Below are positions 25,923 through 38,300 of a DNA stretch of 64,000 nucleotides, piece by piece. The stretch spans positions 4,727,501 through 4,791,500 of the forward strand of contig JALDNG010000041.1 in the NCBI GenBank assembly GCA_024349245.1, in the 5' to 3' direction. The notes beneath the pieces were generated by a model that ran no database searches, was not told the origin of the DNA, and worked only from the letters and a program-made list of their open reading frames with translations. The translations under genes were made by a program, and so were the position numbers. Position 1 is the stretch's first letter; every line of letters starts with the position of its first letter. This stretch comes from Neodontobutis hainanensis (Eukaryota; Chordata; Actinopteri; Gobiiformes; Odontobutidae).

Positions 25923-26857
25923 ATATAGACTTGAGAATAAAAGTCTTCCGTAGTGAAGGACATTTACTCCCGCGGTGTTTCCTAACAGGCAACATCCCTC
26001 TAATCATCCGATTAATTAAAAATAGAAATTAGTAGTCCAAGAAGTATTTTGAATACATTTCAATGTAGCAGTAAGTAAGTTGCTGTCGATTTCTATTTCC
26101 TAAAATTACTTTAAGTTGAATTTACCTTGCCTTAGATGTTTTCTGAGGGGAAAAAATGCCTAACAGCCAGTTGTGAAGACCGGAGAGACTTCCCGTCATT
26201 AGCTCTCCATTGACAGCTGTATGTTATTGCTTTGTAGTACCCAGCTACGTGTCATCGACCATTTTAATATAGGGTGGCTATTCTTTTTTAGGGTGAAGAT
26301 TGTGGTCGGTCTAAAATTTAACAGATGTCTTGTAGGTTAAATGCATTTTTTTTCCTCATAAGCTATTTGTGCTAACACCTACCTAGCAACTTGTTAGCGT
26401 TAGCAGGTTAACAATAAATACAAGACTTCTCCCAGTTACTTAAAATGGTAGCTAGCAATAGATTCATTGTGCCGTTTGTTTTACGGTATTCTTTTATTGA
26501 AGCCTATGGCACATTACATAACAACACGATTTAACTTATTTTTGACATAGATGTTGCGTTAGAGCTATTGCTATTGGTTTTTAACTGGGTTGCAGCTGTG
26601 CTCACTGTCTTTATTGTTTACATGGGTTGCTTCGTGAGCATATGTTGGCCATAACAAAACTCTATCAACCAAGGGACATCTTCTGTCGAAATATGGATAA
26701 AGTGTTGGGATCGAACTAACAATGATCTACGACAAACCTAAAAATAAAGGCTCTAAAAGAAGATCGCTACAGGACTATCTGACTTTGAGGGGCTACAGGA
26801 CAAAACGCAAGGCCTTGATTGTCTATTCTAAACTATAACATTCCGTAGAGGCCAAAC

Positions 26858-29800
26858 ATGCACGACAGAGGACCAGGTCCCCTTTATATCATCAGGACGA
26901 TGCTAAGGATCATAGTTATTACTTGCCTTTTTACTGGCTTGGCAAAATGTCAGGAGGGTCAGAACATGACACCAGAGGAGAAGACTGTTATCAGGTAAAG
27001 AGTAGACGTAAAACACTGTTTATGTGACTGTCATTTTCTGGGTATTAAACATTGTGTGTAAAAATTCTATTGGTATTAAGTTTGTTAAAATTACTTTTTA
27101 TTTGCAGGGAACAGATAATTGAAATGTTTGACCATGCCTACGGGAGTTACATGGTAAAGTTTGCAAATACCATATTAAGAGACCAGTAATTAAGGAACAA
27201 ATGGACGACTATCAATACTTTTAATTAATAGGAAACAATAGTTTCTCAATCAAACAGTATTTTGTATACTGAGCATTCATAAATATTTGTTTTACTTTAA
27301 AATTTTAAATAGACTGTTACTATTGTTTATTTTGTAGAAATATGCATACCCAGCAGATGAGTTGATGCCTCTAAGCTGTAAGGGAAGAGTGCGGGGCCAG
27401 GAGCCCAACAGAGGTGACATAGATGATTCTTTGGGCAAGTAAGTCTACTATTACACAAACTTAACAGGCCAAAAGGGACATATTTTCCTATTACTTTTAA
27501 AAAACAATATATAACATTATCTTTGACTATATGTTTAAAAGATAAGTTCTTATTGTAATTCATGCATATTTTCGTTAGGTTTTCTCTCACTTTAATTGAC
27601 ACCCTCGATACCCTGGTGGTAAGTTCTTTTGTTTCTCAATAAAAACAGTGTGAAAGCTGTTTAGATTTGTTCAGCGTACATTTATTTGGTCCTTTGTATT
27701 TATCATTGAGTAGGTGTTAAACAAGCTTGATGAGTTTGAAGATGCAGTGAGGAAGACCGTGAGGGATGTTCGCCTGGACAACGATGTTGTGGTATCTGTG
27801 TTTGAGACCAACATTAGGGTTTTGGGGTAAGAGCCATGTTTTACATACAAACTATTGTATGTCTATTAAATGGGAGACTATGTATTTATAAATTCTTGTT
27901 ATTTCCTTACAAACATACATCACAAATATCCAGAGGTCTTCTGGGGGCCCATGTCATGGCCGACCTGTTTCGTCAGCGTGGAGAGAGGATGCAATGGTAT
28001 CGAGATGAGCTGCTACACATGGCCATAGATTTGGGCCATCGTTTACTGCCTGCCTTTAACACCACAAGTGGCCTTCCTTACCCCAAGGTATATTTCCTGC
28101 TAAATGTTCAGCATCCAACATCTTAATGATCAGATTTAACATGACATGTCTTAATATTTACCAGGTGAATCTGCGATATGGAGTCCTAAACCCACTTTCA
28201 CGTACTGGCACTGAATCAGACACATGCACAGCCTGTGCAGGAACCATGATTTTGGAGTTTGCTGCTCTTAGTAGATTGTCTGGGGAATCTGTATTTGAGG
28301 TAGTATATTTTTGTCCTTCCAAATAATGAGTTTAAAAAGCACTGTTTATCAGTGTATTATATTCAGACTGTATTACAGAATCATGCCCGGAAAGCTATGG
28401 ATGTCCTTTGGGATAGAAGACAGAGAGAGAGTGACTTAGTGGGGACGGTCATTAATATCCATAATGGAGAATGGGTCAGGAGGGGTGAGTGTTTGTGGAT
28501 AGTGTGACATTTGAACTTTGCATTCAGGCGATAAACTAAACTCTTGATTTACTACAAACAGGACATACACAGATCTGTAACATACTGAGATAAAACTGAA
28601 CTTAAATAAATCTGCTCAATATTCAGCTGTGTCTTTCTTACAGACAGTGGAGTTGGTGCAGGTATTGATTCTTACTACGAATATCTGATGAAGGCTTATA
28701 TTCTTCTTGGAGACAATATTTTTCTTGAAAGGTTTAACATCGTAAGTGTTGTGCTTATCATACTCATTTATATTCCTGCACCTATTGTGTTCAGATCTGT
28801 GTTTTTTCTCACACAGCATTACAGTGCCATTATGAAGTACATCAGTCAACCTCCCCTTTTGCTCAATGTGCACATGCACAATCCAACTGTGAGTGTACGC
28901 AGCTGGATGGACTCCCTCTTAGCCTTCTTTCCTGGCTTACAGGTAAGTAACACTTCAATAGGGTGCACACATTCAACATCATGATTTATTGTTTTCATAC
29001 TTTTTTATACTTCAAGTTTAATAAAGCTTTAAAAATGTTGACCTCACACAGGTTTTAAGAGGTGATCTGAAACCAGCTATTGAGACCCATGAGATGCTTT
29101 ACCAAGTGACCAAACAGCACAAGTTTCTTCCCGAGGTAGATATTTGAGTATATATTTTTCTATTGATTAGTACACATGTTTATGTATGATTTGTGTTTAT
29201 CATTTGTGTTTTGTGTCATTACAGGCTTTTACTACAGAGTTCAGAGTTCATTGGGGCCAACACTTACTGAGACCAGAGTTTGCAGAAAGCACCTACTACC
29301 TCTACAAGGTGGGCATTAAATGGCATAAAAACAGCCTTCTATGTGAATTCATGTTTTTTTAATGTATGGCTTATATATTAATCTATAAAGGCCACCCGTG
29401 ACCCCTACTACCTCAAGGTTGGTCAGTCTATCGTAGAAAAACTCAATGCCTTTGCCCGAGTGCCTTGTGGCTTTGCTGCTGTGCAGGATGTACGCACTGG
29501 AACACATGAAGATAGGTACTGGGATGGATAAAAACTGTTCTGCACATGTGACTGCATATAAATACCAAACTAAATGAAATATCTGTCCATAGGATGGACT
29601 CATTCTTCCTGGCTGAGATGTTTAAGTACCTTTACTTGCTGTTTTCTGAGAAGAGCCAGCTTCCCATCAACATCGATGACTACATCTTCACCACAGAGGC
29701 TCACCTCCTCCCGGTCTCTCTCTCGATCACACAGTCACCCTGTCAAGGCAACATTACAGTAAGACTCATTGAATATCATAGAACATAAATGTAGACCATA

Positions 29801-31464
29801 ATGGGTTTTTAACTATGAGTTATGGCCCCTATCAGTTTGTTGAGGTCCCCCAAGAAGATCTTTTCACACACTCCTGCCCCAGCACAGAAACCTTGTTTCC
29901 CAATAACCCTTCATTTGCCAAAACCATACGAGATGGGTACAAGTACCTCACTGGGGTGGGGCGAGCTTTCCAGCCACTACCAGTCAGGTATGTACTATCT
30001 AAGAGTGGTTACCCACCTGGTGTGATAAACAGGCTAAATCTATTACTTATTGTAACTTATATCATTTTACACAGGGAAATTGAACTACCTCTACATGACA
30101 ATGGGATTGAGTCTGTTGAATTCCTAAAAAGTATGGGTATCTCTCTTACACCACTGAATGAAGCAATGGCAGGAAACACAAGAGGTTATAAGGTAAAACA
30201 CACAAAATGGCAGAGAACAGCTTAACCTGACTCATTGCCATTAGTTTTGCTGCTTCCAGTTAATAATAAGCAGTAATGCTTTTGTGGGTTTCCACACATT
30301 CATGTTTCAAAACATTACTCATGTTTTATTTTCTGTTAGGAGCGTAAAGGAGTGTATCACATCAAACTTGTTGCAGAGGTAAGCCACACAACTGAAGAGG
30401 AAGAGGTGGTCCCACATATTGTTCAGCTTATATCACCGCCCTTTTTGGGTCGGACAGTCCTCACAGCTGGACCGGCAAAGTTTGGAATGGACCTCACAAA
30501 AAAGGAGCATGGGGTGAGCCATCTAGTTACTGATTGTTGTTTTTTTGTTGTTTTTCATTTGTTGCATGCATAGTGAAATTCAATTATTGACTCATTTTAT
30601 TCAAACCCATTAATTCTTTGTTTCAGGTGAAAGGCAGTATAGTAAAAGCCTGGCCCTACACTGCCTGTGGACCGGTGAAGAATGCTATGGAGATTAAAGG
30701 GCACATTGCACTGGCTTTACGAGGGGACTGCATGTTTGCTGCAAAGGCTCGTCAGCTACAGGAGGCAGGAGCCATTGGAGTCATCTTCATAGGTTGGAAA
30801 TAACCATCCAAACCATATATTTTACAAAACATCTAAAAGCTTAAAATGCTCAAGACAGCTGTATAACTTGTCTTTAATACTCCCCAGATCACAGAGAAGG
30901 AAGTAATAGTGATGAATCTCCACTTTTTCAAATGGTGGGAGATGGTGACTCAACTGAAGACATTACTTTGCCTTTGGTTTTCCTGTTCAGCCGTGAAGGT
31001 CAGGTACTCACAGATGTTTTGGAGGAACATCACAATGTGGATGTACTGCTGTTACCAAAAAAGAGGCAGCTAGGACAAGGTAAGAAGCTAGAATTAATTA
31101 ATCAATACATTGACTAAGGTGGACGTGTGCGTTCTTTTGTGCTCTTACACTCAATCTGATTTGTCATGTTTTTTCTTCTTGTTCTTTTCATTGAGTAGAT
31201 AAAACTGAGAAACCTGCTGGAATGAATATCAAAATCCACCTGGCTGATGAAGAGGAGCTAGTAGAGGAGGCATACAAACATACCCTTGAGTTTGTCTTGG
31301 AGAAAAGGGCAGTGCTCGTCCAAGAAAAGCTGGATATAGAGTCACAAGGAGAGCAGCATTCGCAGCAAAATGAGCTGTGTACAAAGGCAGCCGAGAACAA
31401 ACCATGTCTCGAGGCTTCAACTCAAATGGCCGACACTAACAGGGAAACAGGCACAGAACCTTGA
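26858..31464 (+). CDS. edem3: EDEM3-like ER degradation-enhancing alpha-mannosidase-like protein (GH47 + PA domain)
   Basis: Twenty coding exons: 26858-26994, 27108-27153, 27338-27438, 27579-27618, 27714-27826, 27934-28087, 28165-28299, 28379-28484, 28644-28741, 28817-28942, 29052-29135, 29225-29308, 29391-29515, 29593-29758, 29836-29987, 30075-30192, 30340-30513, 30627-30792, 30888-31079, 31199-31464. They give 860 residues. A second in-frame ATG at 26900 opens directly into the hydrophobic signal peptide (MLRIIVITCLFTGLAKCQ), so it may be the true start. The GH47 fold spans about 46-500 (DELMPLSCKGR, DTLDTLVVLNK, GAGIDSYYEYLMKAYILLGD, FTTEAHLLP). A protease-associated (PA) domain spans about 654-755 (GDCMFAAKARQLQEAGAIGV). 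Among EDEM proteins only EDEM3 has a PA domain. Family role: trimming mannose from misfolded ER glycoproteins for degradation. The C-terminus ends in TGTEP, without the KDEL-type tail and acidic extension of mammalian EDEM3, so a diverged paralogue is possible. Confidence 0.87.
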
Positions 31465-33060
31465 TCATCTATACATTTAGTTTTTCCAATGCTTATTCTT
31501 AAAGGAATGTGCCTCAAAGCCTGTCACTGCCCAATATAAAACCTGGACTGATTATTGCCTGCATGTTTACAAATGGAATGTCGGGGCAGTGGATGTGAGG
31601 GCTATATCCTGCCTGGGCTCTAAAGACTGTCCTGTATTCATTTACCAGACACATACTCTTTGCTGTGCAAGGATTTAAAAAATCTCGTATGAATAAACTT
31701 AACTGTATTAACTTAAAGCAGCTCATGTTAAAATTAATAACATATTTTGCAGACTAGCCTAGTCTGTAATGTTGGTTTTGTAAAAACAAGTAGGTTGTTT
31801 TAATGTTAACGTAGATCACTCCAGCAGATTTCACATAAGGTCAACAAGGATGGGTACTGATGTTTTATTTCTTTTATGCAATGCAGTTTGTTTTTTTGTT
31901 TTTTTTTTTAACCTAGATTGCACCTTTTTCTACTTAAACTAGTGCTGTTAAAATGATTTGATGAATGGAGTCTTTTTGGCCTGTAGGTGGTGGTAGCACC
32001 AACAAAGTCAAAAGTGAAGACAATATGGGGCCATTTTTGTGCTAGAAAGCTTCTTCAGGGAACTTTAAGAATGAATGCAGTCTGACGTGTGTCTTTTTCT
32101 ACATTGTGTGCTTGTGTGTTGTAAATCTAGAGAAATCACTGCAGACTGATAAATCCCTGACAGGAAGCAATGATTTTTATATCTCTTAGCTCGTTACTGA
32201 ATCAAATTCCGCTTTTTCGTACCATGCCACCTTTTTTGAAGCATAAGTACATTTTGTTGTTCTGGTCTTATTGGACATCTTGGCAATATTTGAAATGTAC
32301 CAAAGCTATATGCATAAGCTAAATGAAAATTAACTTGTATTACATTTACTATGCACTTTGGGTTTATTAATCTGCAGTTGTACATGTGACAACACACCTT
32401 CTTTCCGTGTGTATGACCGTCACTAATTGTTTAGTGTTTTTAGTGACATAAAATAAAACAAGTGTAGGGTTAGGTTAAACTGTGGTTCTTAGCATTGCTG
32501 GAGTTTGCGGCTAATATTATTTATACGGTATAATTTCTAAATGACTCCTTGTCATATTTCCTGAGTGTCCTTACTTAAATACAATCAGAAACTTTCATTT
32601 CATTAAATTGTTATAATATATTTTATTTATACACAGGTGGCATGATTTTCCATCTTCTGAGGTACATGGTGTTTATCAAAATGCAAATTTTGAGACAAAT
32701 GATTATGTGGCAGAATATAACATACTTGTCAATGCAGAGATTTTTTTAATTTTATTTGGCTTAATGTTTGAATGTTTTATTTCGGTGTTTAGCCTTGTTG
32801 CCAACGCACTTACCTCAAGATTATGGACAGTAAGAACTTTTTCAGCCAGTTTACTTTGAACTGCCATTTTTTTTCCTGTTGGTGGCTAAAGCTCCAATTT
32901 GTGCCAAAAGACGTACCAGATGTGGACTCTTTATACGACTGTACAATGTGTTTAATTTATGAGCCAGTACAGTTTTGTGAATAAATTCAAATCCACAACA
33001 TCTGTGTAATTTATATTTTGTGCTGCATTTGTTTGAAATTTACATTGTATTTTAATTTTC
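31465..33060 (+). other. 3' UTR and flank of the EDEM3-like gene
   Basis: Non-coding AT-rich sequence with poly(A) signals at 31692-31697, 32452-32457 and 32980-32985. The last one, ending at 32985, is only about 75 bp from the LINE target-site duplication. No other gene is seen. Confidence 0.5.
32980..32985 (+). promoter_or_regulatory. Distal poly(A) signal of the EDEM3-like gene
   Basis: AATAAA about 1.5 kb after the stop codon. Earlier AATAAA copies at 31692 and 32452 are alternatives. Confidence 0.4.
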
Positions 33061-33073
33061 TGTTTTGGAATAG
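33061..33073 (+). repeat. Left target-site duplication of the RTE LINE
   Basis: TGTTTTGGAATAG, repeated exactly at 34552-34564 immediately after the LINE tail. Confidence 0.9.
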
Positions 33074-34551
33074 TGGATGAGATACGCCCTGAGTACCTCA
33101 AGTCTCTGGATGTTGTGGGGCTGTCTTGGTTGACACGCCTCTGCAACATCGCGTGGCGGTCGGGGACAGTACCTCTGGACTGGCAGACCGGGGTGGTGGT
33201 CCCTCTTTTTAAGAAGGGGGACCGGAGGGTGTGTTCCAACTACAAAGGGATCACACTCCTCAGCCTCCCCGGGAAAGTCTATGCCAGGGTACTGGAGAGG
33301 AGAATGCGGCCGATAGTCGAACCTCAGATCCAGGAGGAACAATGCGGTTTTCGTCCCGGTCGTGGAACACTGGACCAGCTCTATACCCTCTCCAGGGTGC
33401 TGGAGGGTTTATGGGAGTTTGCCCAACCAGTCCACATGTGCTTTGTGGATCTGGAGAAGGCATTCGACTGTGTCTCTCGTGGTGCCCTGTGGGGGGTGCT
33501 CTGGGAGTATGGGGTCCGGGGCCCTTTGCTAAGGGCTATCCGGTCCCTGTACAACCGGAGCAGGAGCTCGGTTCGCATTGCCGGCAGTAAGTCAGACCTG
33601 TTCCCGGTGAATGTTGGACTCCGGCAGGCTGCCCTTTGTCAGGCGGTCCTGTTCATTATCTTTATGGACAGGATTTCTAGGCGCAGCCAGGGGCCGGAGG
33701 GAGTCTGGTTTGGGGACCACAGGATTTCGTCTCTGCTTTTTGCAGATGATGTTGTCCTGTTGGCTCCATCAAGCCAGGACCTTCAATGTTCACTGGGGCG
33801 GTTTGCAGCCGAGTGTGAAGCGGCTGGGATGAGGATCAGCACCTCCAAGTCTGAGACCATGGTTCTCAGTCGGAAAAGGGTGGCTTGCCCCATCCAGGTT
33901 GGTGGAGAGCTCCTGCCTCAAGTGGAGGAGTTTAAGTATCTCGGGGTCTTGTTCACGAGTGAGGGAAGGAAGGAGCGTGAGATCGACAGACGGATCGGTG
34001 CAGCTTCTGCAGTAATGCGGTCGATGTACCGGTCTGTCGTGGTGAAGAAGGAGCTGAGCTGTAAGGCAAAGCTCTCGATTTACCAGTCGATCTCGTTCCT
34101 ACTCTCACCTATGGTCATGAGCTTTGGGTCATGACCGAAAGAACAAGATCCCGGATACAGGCGGCGAAATGAGCTTTCTCCGCAGAGTGGCGGGCGCTCC
34201 CTTAGAGATAGGGTGAGGAGCTCCGTCACTCGGGAGGAGCTCAAAGTAGAGCCGCTGCTCCTTCACATCGAGAGGAGCCAGCTGAGGTGGCTCGGGCATC
34301 TGTTTCGGATGCCTCCCGGACGCCTCCCTAGGGAGGTGTTCCGGGCATGTCCCACCGGGAGGAGACCTCGGGGAAGACCTAGGACACGCTGGAGGGACTA
34401 TGTCTCTCGGCTGGCCTGGGAACGCCTCGGTATCCCCCCGGAAGAGCTGGAGGAAGTGTCTGGGGAGAGGGAAGTCTGGGCTTCTCTGCTTAGACTGCTG
34501 CCCCCGCGACCCGGCCCCGGATAAGCGGTAGAAGATGGATGGATGGATGGA
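33074..34551 (+). mobile_element. 5'-truncated RTE-clade (Rex3-like) non-LTR retrotransposon
   Basis: The insertion is 1478 bp long and exactly flanked by 13-bp direct repeats. It carries the C-terminal part of a reverse transcriptase: LFKKGDRRVCSNYKGITLL, CGFRPGRGTLDQLYTLSRV, MCFVDLEKAFDCVSRGALW and the catalytic LLFADDVVLLA, then the RTE-type tail GRRPRGRPRTRWRDYVSRL. The endonuclease domain and the start of the RT are missing. The frame is broken: it is open from 33073 to 34134 only by using a non-ATG codon, and the tail continues in another frame at 34213-34524. The segment RQAALCQAVLF is also garbled compared with the usual RQGCPLSPVLF. The 3' end is a (GGAT/GATG)n run, the known tail type of Rex3/RTE elements. 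It is not active. Confidence 0.93.
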
Positions 34552-34564
34552 TGTTTTGGAATAG
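34552..34564 (+). repeat. Right target-site duplication of the RTE LINE
   Basis: TGTTTTGGAATAG, identical to 33061-33073. Confidence 0.9.
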
Positions 34565-35360
34565 TCTGGAATCCTAACACAGATTGATTATAAATCAGAA
34601 TCAGAATTACTTTTATTCATATCCAAGGGAAAATTCTTTGCAGGGAAATTAATATGAAAAATGTCATGTAAATAAAACCATGAGCAAACAATGAAACGTT
34701 AGTCCACGACTTGTCATGTTTAGTTGCATTAGTCAAACCGGTTTGGACGTCATCAGCCTCTCTGGCTTATCCCAGCCTGCTGCCTTCACGGACCGCAAAA
34801 AAGGAATCTTTAAAACAAATGATGGTCACTAATGTCGCTTAACCTACCAAAAAGTGTGAAGAAGCGGCTAATTCCAGGAAAGTTTGTGCTGATGCTATTT
34901 TATTAAATTTAATTGCAATTTAATTGTAGTTCATGTCCACCTACAAGTTCCCTTAATGTTCAAAATGTGTCAGTAGTATGGTAAATGGTTTCTCTTAGTG
35001 CTTTACCATTCTGCCTGGTAGGTTTTTTCTTTCCCATGTCTATTATCTCTGTCTTTGAAATAAAATATTGCATGTAGTGATGTTAAACCTCTTGTGTACG
35101 AGGATTCAGTGAAGGCATCATACAAAACACACTGGTAGGCTACAGGAGGACGCACACCTACCCCTCCTCCTCCGCCAGAAGCTCCGCTATCTTTAGCGCT
35201 GGCAGGATTACAGTGCGCAGTGTGCACGGACAGCTCCAAGGTGCTTAGCGCTGCTCACACGTCGCTTTAAGAAACCACAAAATCAAGCCTCAAACAGCGG
35301 TAATGGGGGAATGACAACAGGCTCGTTGTACGGTGTTCCAGCCCCGACAAGAGATCAAGG
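34565..35360. other. Interval between the LINE and npdc1, with a dispersed repeat tail
   Basis: Positions 34592-34655 contain AATCAGAATCAGAATTAC followed by CCAAGGGAAAATTCTTTG. This resembles the widespread fish retroposon 3' tail (AATCAGAATCAG...CTTTATT...GGGAAATT). The last 250 bases are more GC-rich and should hold the npdc1 promoter and 5' UTR. Confidence 0.4.
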
Positions 35361-38300
35361 ATGCTGCTGCTCTCCAGCCCGCGAAGGGGTCGCGTCGGCC
35401 GGGCCCCGCTGCTGCTTCTGCTGCTGCTGGCCGCGGTGCTGCTCCATGTCACCTCAGCGAGTCCCCTAGGTAAATACAAACCTTCTATCCTCATTTTAAA
35501 GATGGTGTTTGGACATTTATAAGTGACGAGCTGTAACGCCTCAAACCCTAGAGATATTAACCTGCTTAAACTTAAAGACAGTGAGGGTTTGCCCTGGTGC
35601 TATGTTGTCTTGTTGGTTGTTTGTTGTTGGTTTTACAACTAAGCCTGCTTTTGTTGAAAGATGAGGCACTAAAATAACACCCAAGTGAAATATAAAATAC
35701 AAACCTCTTCCTTGTGGAGTGGTTATTTTCTTGTGTTGTTAAAAAGTTTATTTTAGCATGCTATTTAGGCTAAATGAACAAAAGAGTCAATTCTGAGAGG
35801 AACTGATAAAGTCTCATGGAATTAGAGACAAAAGAAAACTGAGTCCAGATGCTTCTGCTTTTACCTTCTTTCAAGATGACTTGGATGACTGTGAACCTTC
35901 AAAGACATTTAGGCTTAATAATACAATTTATTCCAAAGGGGAAACAGTCAATGGACAAAAAGATTAAATTACTTTATAAAAACCCTAACCCATTGTATTG
36001 AATAGAGTCATGTTGTGTTATAAACCATTTATAATTTATCCTAATAGGTTGTTTTTAATTATTTTAAAGTCTAAGCACCTCAACCACAAACTGAGACCTA
36101 TATTCTTTTGTATTTGGTCTCAGTCAGAAAACCCCATGTATTGTGTGTATTAGTGCTGAGGCAGGCTGATTAGTGGCCCACGTTGGCAGAGCATCCCCAT
36201 AAGTACGTCTGAGATGAGTGTCCTCAGTGGTCCTCTGCTGCTGACGTGTGCACAGGAGATTATCTGCCTGTACCACAGCAGCCCAGTGGGAAACTAACAG
36301 CTGGACTCAAACATGTGACGCCTTCTCAGGATTCAGGGACACGTTGACATGACAGATAATATAGTAATATAGCTCTGGGGATCTGCTGCAGCTTTTATCA
36401 TATATAGATATTAATAGGTCACTGCGAGTCATCTGGAAACCAGCGGGGTTTATGCAACAGAGACAGTGGAAAGAAAGGATTGTGACGCATGGGGATCCAC
36501 AGATTTTTGACTACGCAGAAATAAATTCAAGCTCATCAATATCATCATTCCTTCTGTACCTTCTATAAACAACTGTTAGTAAAAGTATTGATTGTGGAAA
36601 AAAAAAAGATTTCTCCAGTGTCCAATAATTAAAGCCATCAAATAACTACAAACTGCAATGTACTGTAGACGCCCAATATGTTTTGACAATCTTCTCACAT
36701 TTATTTGTCAAGAAAGGATTGGCTAAGTTTGCTGTGTTCTGCCTTTATACATTTTATACATATAGTCCAAAAGCCAGCGCGTGCTCTCACTGCCAGGAGC
36801 AGGTTGTGTTTGGTGTGATGTCTGTAGTCATGGCCGTGGTGCCACCTGTTACATTTTAACAGGGCTTGTTAGCTACAACACGTTTGAATGTGTCACTGTT
36901 CAGGCTTTTGTTCGCATATGTTGTGTTGAAATAACAGCGCAAAGTAAAATAACACATTGTATTAATGCCAGTGCAAAAAAACAAGGAAAAGAAGAAGCCT
37001 TTACAAATAAAATCCGGGAAACACATAGAGCAGGGTTTTTTTTAGTCATATTTAGAAAACTCCTTGTAAGAAGCAACCAACAATAGAATCAGGTGAAAGT
37101 CAGATTTGCGACTACTTTAACTCTTACTCGATCATTTTAATACAGATGGATTATTGAAGCAAAGAGTGGTGGAAGCAAATACAAAATTAAATCAATAATA
37201 TATTACAATAAGTTAATTATTCATAAAATGTTCCCTTTCTTGGCATGTATTTTACTTCACAAGCTTGATTTTAACTTCTCAGTGGCTCAGCGTGTTCATT
37301 GTTGTGTTGCCACATCGAAATGCCAGGTTGGTCATTGACTAAACCCACATAGTTTTCCTGTGATTATTATTCACAGAGCCTGTCCTCGTGGCATTTTCTT
37401 CCACCATTAAACCTCAGCCGTTTGTATATTTGGCTCTCTCCTCTCATGGCAGCAAATGGCCCCAGCGTTTTTTTCAGTCACCTTTTACACCCTGCGGCAA
37501 AATTAGTCATGTGTGTTATAGCGGGGAGGGCGCGCAATTGAGAGGGAAGGTGCCACGAGGCAATATGAACACGGCTGGAGGATATATATACCACAGAGGC
37601 AATGCAGGTTATCAGTTATTATTTGGGTCTCCATACGAAAAGAGACTTTGTGTGTGAACGTAAAAAGGATTGCTTCTTCCTTGACTGCAAGGTTTTTAAT
37701 CCAATAAGAGCTATCGAGTTAGTGGAGGCTATTCTTCTTGTGAATTGTGAGGAGGAAAAAAAATCAGTAGTGGCATCTGGTTGGAAATTATGTTGAAAAT
37801 CAGTCGAGCGAGCAACTGCGACAGGAGAATAAGTAAAAGTCATTGTGGAATCAGTGTTCCAAATTAATACGCGTTGAATGAAGGGCTTTATTTGGAAGAT
37901 GTGACTGATGTAAAAGCAATATAGCACAAGTAAAGTTGTCATCTAAATTATTACAGTCGCAAATTGACCTGCTATGAGCCCAGAAATGATCACCAGAGTT
38001 TATTGTAATGATCAAGGACGTATTTACTTAGGATTTAGGTAAACATAGTAAAAACAGTAAAAGTGCAAAATTCAAATTTTTCCAATAGAAAACAGTGTAA
38101 AGACAGCTAATAATATATTAAGCAGCTTTTTGGCTCCATGTCAATAGGCTGCCCAAGACAGATTGGTAGAGTAAGCCTGAGTAGTTTTGAGTTGTTTTTT
38201 TTAATGGCTTGAAGGTGACTGGCTTTCTCCGCAAAGGAAGTGACTTAGAAAGTGCAGATCAGAGCTGACAGACGCTGTATGACGTTTTAAATGAGTCTGT

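Larger units (their letters stand above)
24261..26857. other. Divergent interval between anxa3 and the EDEM3-like gene
   Basis: A 2.6-kb intergenic stretch with no coding frame. It contains an interspersed repeat fragment (about 25400-25515), a CTCF-like core at 25622-25635 and a 29-bp tandem duplication at 25865-25922. Both ends presumably hold the promoters and 5' UTRs of the two divergent genes. Confidence 0.5.

Noticed and set aside
33073..34134. 353-codon open frame taken as a host gene
   Set aside because: It begins at a GTG, encodes only the C-terminal part of an RTE reverse transcriptase, is flanked by a target-site duplication, and is frameshifted before its end.
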